Source: Cardinalis cardinalis (Eukaryota > Chordata > Aves > Passeriformes > Cardinalidae). Taken from it: a stretch of DNA of 64,000 nt. This document shows positions 59,450 to 64,000 of this stretch, one piece after another; positions within the stretch are counted from its first letter, which is position 1, and each line of letters starts with the position of its first letter. The DNA lies in contig JACDOX010000082.1 of NCBI GenBank assembly GCA_014549065.1, positions 497,690 to 561,689 of the forward strand, given 5' to 3'. Both the position numbers and the translations under genes were made by a program. Under the pieces are notes generated by a model. That model saw nothing but the letters and a program-made list of their open reading frames with translations, was not told the origin of the DNA and did not search any database.

Positions 59450-62400
59450 NNNNNNNNNNNNNNNNNNNNNNNNNNNNNNNNNNNNNNNNNNNNNNNNNNN
59501 NNNNNNNNNNNNNNNNNNNNNNNNNNNNNNNNNNNNNNNNNNNNNNNNNNNNNNNTTTTGTTAGGTAGTAAAGGGGAAATGAAATCTGAAATACTGAGGA
59601 AACCTTGCATGGAAGAAGTGAAAAAAGACATTTTCTTGAACAATATATAATTACAACTAGATCCAGTAAAACTAAATACTGTTTCTATACAGTGTGTGAG
59701 TACCGTGACAAATCCAAGACAGAACATGGCTACTTGCTGTATCTGTGTGACTCTGGTTAATGCCCTCTGCTGCCTTTTCAGACAATTATAACCACTGACC
59801 ATGAAGCAGGATCTAAATGAAGTCCGAATCCTCCTCTGAGTAAAGCATTCATTTCCTGTAAGAGGCAATGAGTGAAACACAAGTTTACTGAATGTGAGGC
59901 TCTGTTTAGATCTTCAAAACAAGAATACAGAACTAGCAAATTAAACTGAGGGTTTGTTTATTACAAACAGGTTGCATACCTTAACTCTTCCCAAATNATT
60001 GCCTAACTCCAGATCCTAAAATCAGAAATACACACTTAGATACAGTCTACTTGAGTAGACTATAGCCAAACAACTTATAGCAACTATGCTACAAAGAAAG
60101 AAATAGCCATAAAGCAAAGCATGAATAAACCCTTTTTCATAATTACTATGAAATTGTAATTGACATAGGGCTTATAGCCAAGCATAAATCAATGGCCTTT
60201 ACCTCTTTATCTCTCCCTCTTTTTTTTCTTTTTTTTTTCTTTTTCTTTTTTCCCCTGTGGCTTTTATTACTTTTTCTGCTGATGTTCTAGGAACATAACT
60301 TTGAACCACTGATATATAACATAAATTACTCTTTCCTTAGTTACTCTAGACACAAGGGGCAGACNGAAGCCATCTAAAAGACTAAAAGCCATCTGTTTTT
60401 TGGGAAGAGTGCAGAAGATGGACCAGAGAATATGAGGACAGTAATAGAAATAGGAACTATAGAAATGCTGTGAGTAGAAATGAAATTGATAGGTCCAAGG
60501 AACCATAAGGAATAAAGATAAATCCTTTTTCATAATGGACCAAAGTCTAGATCACAGCCAGTGCTAGTGCCACAGGCTGTGGAAGGGAAAAGCAAAGTCA
60601 GCATCTCCAACCTCCAATTTGCTATCCAATCTTGATTTGNTCAGTGTTCATAGACCTCAGCTGCAAAATGTTTACAAAGATTGAAACAGTTCTTGTTCAA
60701 AAAATTATTGCACTGTAAATTAATGAAGGGCTGGCTTATAGCTCACAGAGGGAAATTTCAGCAGCAAGACAATACCCACATCATCCATACTCATCTACTA
60801 TGTGATACCTTTGTTTGCAATCTCCTTATTCACTTTAGGTTCTTTGGGTCATAGGTTCACAGGATGTTATATAACAGAGCTTTTATACTCCTTTCTGCTC
60901 ACCTTCAATTCCCAATAGGAAATGACTATCATTCCTGTGCCAAACTCAGTGAAGTTTATATAGAAAAATAATATGAGAAAAATAATTAATATTTAGCTTT
61001 CTGCAAGCCACTCCAGCAGCTGAATAAAAGAACCCAACATCCCACAGCCAGGGATTTTGCACAGATCACCTACATGTGCTAGCATAGGCNTCAGATCAGA
61101 AAAGAGCAAAGGTTTGCAAGGTTGCAAAATGTTAAGATGCANGGAAAATGTACATATGTCCTTTTGTGAGTCACTGCATGGTACAGACATTTAGATAAAA
61201 AAAAAGAATGTATTTGGGAGAATTATTTATTTCTTACAAGATGAAAGAAAGAATTTTAGACACCTCATAGGAAAGAGTGAATTGTACATGAGAGAAGGTG
61301 AGGAAGTTTGTGACAAGGCAGCTTAAGATAAGAGGACGAGGAACTAGGGGACTCTAACCCACAATTTTTGTGCTTCTAATATTGCATTGCTCCTTCCAAA
61401 ACCCAAAGTATGGTGGAAGAAGGAGCTCACTGTCGTGGCTTGAATTTGAAAGCATTAGAACAATTGGACATTGAAGAAAGTACTGATGTTTTGGCTGCCC
61501 TTTGACTTCCTCTGAAAAAGAACAGGAACCATTCTTTCACTCAAAGACATGTCCTTGACGTTTTTTCCTGTGACATCAGAGATCAGAAATCACTATTGGA
61601 TTCTTATGCTTTCAGCACCTGTTTCTGTGTTTCAGGGAAGCTCAGCTAGCCAATTTCTTTATCCATTCCTTTCTTTTTATTTGTAGCTGGTGTTTCCTAC
61701 TGCCTGAAGTAGAGGTCATACCCATCAATTCGTCCCTTTGTTATTATTTGTGAACATAAGAAAGAATAATTGATGGTATTGGTGTATAATTCTACATGTA
61801 ACAATTTCCTGAGGGTTAAAGGCTTTTCTCTCTGGTGTTCTAGAGATCAAAGAAGAAAAATTCCATAAGCTCATGTCATAATTGAAAACACACTACTTTC
61901 AATATAGGTTTTAGCACACAGAGGAATGAATGTCTTTAATTCAGGTAAACCCAGCCTTGCAGTCCCCCTTTTTCACTGTTACTGTCCATTAGCCACCAAT
62001 TTGAAAACAGCAGAGAAATGATTTGATTTCATATCCAAATAGCTGAGCAGAAACCATTTCCTCCAGCACAGCTTTTACATTTATATTTAAATGAACTGCC
62101 TGTGGCTGGGAAGTTCTGCCTCATTTAGAGACAGGAGTTAAAAAGACCTACTGTGAGACACGGGGCAAAGCAGAATTAAGAGATCTGGATGAATTCCACA
62201 TGTCTCAGAACTAAAAGAAAATACACCTCTTGTTCTTGTGTGCTGAGGCTGAGTTCAGAGAAAGGGTGGACCAGGGTTAGTCTGGTGTCATGCATGGAGC
62301 TTGGCNACCACAGTGGCCTGAGCTGGCCCAGGACTGAGGGACTGCCAGGATACACTTGCTTGTATGTAACTTGGTGTGNCCCTATGAAATACCAGGTTGC

Positions 62401-64000
62401 ACTCCCTGCAGCTCACACTACAAACATGGCCTGTGGGAAACTTTGGAGAACGATTGGAAATAGCTGAGAGCTCAAACAGCAAGTAAAGGACAAATGAACT
62501 AACTTTGGATTCAAAGTGATGGACTGGAGACCTTTCCCTTCTCCTTCCTCTATAACGATTATCAAAGAGTTGTTAGCTTGAACACCAATTCAGTAACATT
62601 AGTGTATTGTGCTTGGCCCTTCCTCAGACATTTTCTTCTTTACAAAATGCTTTACAAACAGGGGCTAATTACTCTTTATAACACGCTTCCAAGGGGAGAA
62701 AATTACAATCTTTCTTCTCTTTACAGTAAAGGAAACTCAGGTATTGCAATTATTTGCCCAGCGCCTGTCAGAATACTAACTTGAGAGAAAGAAGATGAGC
62801 TAGCAGTGATCATGGCCCTACCAAACTGTGAGTGAAAGTGATCTCCTGCCAGGCAGGACCTGCTGTATAGCTTCAGTCCTGCTCTTTTCCCACAGGGATG
62901 CTGGTGCTCTCAGTATATGACAAGGCACTGTCATTTCACAGGAGGTAGAAAGACAATATATAACGAAAGAGTAANGCAGGAGGGAAAGGTCAGGATGGGG
63001 CAGAGCCCCTCTGGAAGTCTTTCAGTCTCTCTTTGTGTATGCTTCATCTCCAGGTGTTAAAACATGGAGGTTTCTGCTCATATATTGTAATCACTCCTTG
63101 CATCAGGTCTCTGGTTCCCCAGCCAAATTTCCCAGTCGAGTGTTAGGAAAAGTACTGAGTGCTGAGCACTCCTGCTGCAGACTAAATGCAGCTCTTCTGC
63201 CTCGGCAGGTGGCTGCCCACACTGAGCCCTGCAGGGGAATAGGTTGCATGGGCACCTAGAGGTGCAGAGAAAGAAAATGCCAAGAGAAATTTAATTGAGC
63301 GGGGAAAATATTGCCTTCCTGGCTGCTTCTAAAAGTGTTCCTGCTTTNTTTTATTGGTGAAAAGAAAAAGTTAGCTGTATGACAGTGAAAGTTTTCAGGG
63401 AACTGGAACAAAAGGTAGGCAAAACTGAGTGATCACCAAGCCTTCTGCTTTGAGTTGCAAGAGGAGTGAGGCAAAGGGATAGATCCCTCCAAGACAAAAT
63501 CTCTCTTGCTGCTAATTTTATGNGTTAAAATGGACAGGAAGCTTATGGCTCTGTGCAACTGGCTCCCTTGGAGAAGTAAAGCTTACTGGCATCTAAGTGG
63601 GAGAGAAGGCAGGAGCAATGACAGAGTTTGTTGAGGGGGTTGCATGCCTGCCACTGTACTTGTCAGCCCTCCAGGAAATCTTCCCACCGGTGTTTCACAC
63701 TTTTAAAAATTCCAAGATAGTGGTCATGGAAAAAGAAAGCTGGAGTTGTACTTTCTTTACTGCTTTTTNCTCTTTCTTTTCAAAATCTTCATTTAAAACA
63801 AAAACCACATATATAGGCTTTATTTATATGTATGTATTTCTAAACATACATGGTTTTAATTATATATATACATAGGGAAAAGAAAGATAAGGAAAAGGAC
63901 AAAAAACAATGCTAAAATAAATTTAACAGAAAATACGCTGCGTTCTGTAAGATGTAATTTAGAATTTATAAATTGCTTAGAGTTATCTTCTCCTCAGTTG
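58736..64000. other. Non-coding stretch with an assembly gap
   Basis: AT-rich sequence with dense stops and no supported gene or transposon apart from the poly-T gap. A pyrimidine-rich tract, mostly T with single C bases, lies at about 60218-60255. The end of the window (63810-63890) has TATA- and TATG-type simple sequence. Confidence 0.65.
59419..59559. repeat. Poly-T tract containing a 106-base assembly gap
   Basis: Thirty-one T bases at 59419-59449 are followed by N at 59450-59555 and then TTTT at 59556-59559. The gap lies inside a homopolymer or simple T-rich tract that the assembly could not cross, so the true length is unknown. Any open frame spanning it is an artefact. Confidence 0.95.

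Noticed and set aside
59338..59880. Minus-strand open frame of 180 codons
   Set aside because: It crosses the 106-base gap and a poly-T tract, so the frame is not real.
61435..61460. TGTCGTGGCTTGAA as a possible LTR end
   Set aside because: No further similarity to the solo LTR at 20.8-21.9 kb and no duplicate flanks were found.
1..64000. CRISPR arrays, operons, defence islands or other prokaryotic systems
   Set aside because: Composition, stop density, CR1 and ERV content all indicate a vertebrate nuclear genome. No regularly spaced repeat array with unique spacers exists.

Overview
The window reads as ordinary non-coding DNA from a bird, most likely a songbird (passerine). The evidence is several CR1 LINE fragments with the typical avian 3' end, a solo LTR whose ends match the long passerine ERV LTR type, an avian-type class II endogenous retrovirus, and no mammalian-type SINEs or L1. 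Most of the 64 kb is AT-rich with dense stops in all frames. I found no convincing protein-coding exon, tRNA, rRNA, CRISPR array or bacterial-type gene. The best reading is a large intron or intergenic region. Isolated N bases are scattered throughout and there is one 106-base gap at 59450-59555 inside a poly-T tract.

Layout. 1-9289: plain non-coding sequence with short inverted and tandem repeats. 9290-10060: a CR1 3' end directly followed by a CpG-rich block that holds a 30-bp minisatellite of five units. 10061-20840: plain sequence, an old minus-strand CR1 near 19.5 kb, then two perfect hairpins at 20430-20470 and 20566-20596. 20846-21953: a solo LTR of about 1.1 kb. 22368-22577: an interstitial telomeric CCCTAA array with a recurring variant unit. 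23636-23775: a plus-strand CR1 3' end. 27864-27900: a CT microsatellite. 28545-28905: a very old CR1-like piece. 28906-47448: plain sequence containing a 51-T run and some blocks that resemble conserved enhancers. 47449-51132: a complete 3.67-kb non-autonomous endogenous retrovirus with 6-bp target duplications. 51133-64000: plain sequence with a CR1 tip near 54.7 kb, a minus-strand CR1 near 58.5 kb and the poly-T gap.

The most interesting object is the element at 47455-51126. Its LTRs are nearly identical (342 and 340 bp), it has a lysine-tRNA primer binding site, a polypurine tract and matching CCATGG duplications. Its 3-kb interior has no long gag, pro, pol or env frame. The interior is a GC-rich, CpG-rich first kilobase joined to about 1.9 kb of very AT-rich sequence. 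It therefore looks like a VL30- or ART-CH-like passenger element that was mobilised by proteins from another provirus. No host gene network can be described because no host gene was recognised.
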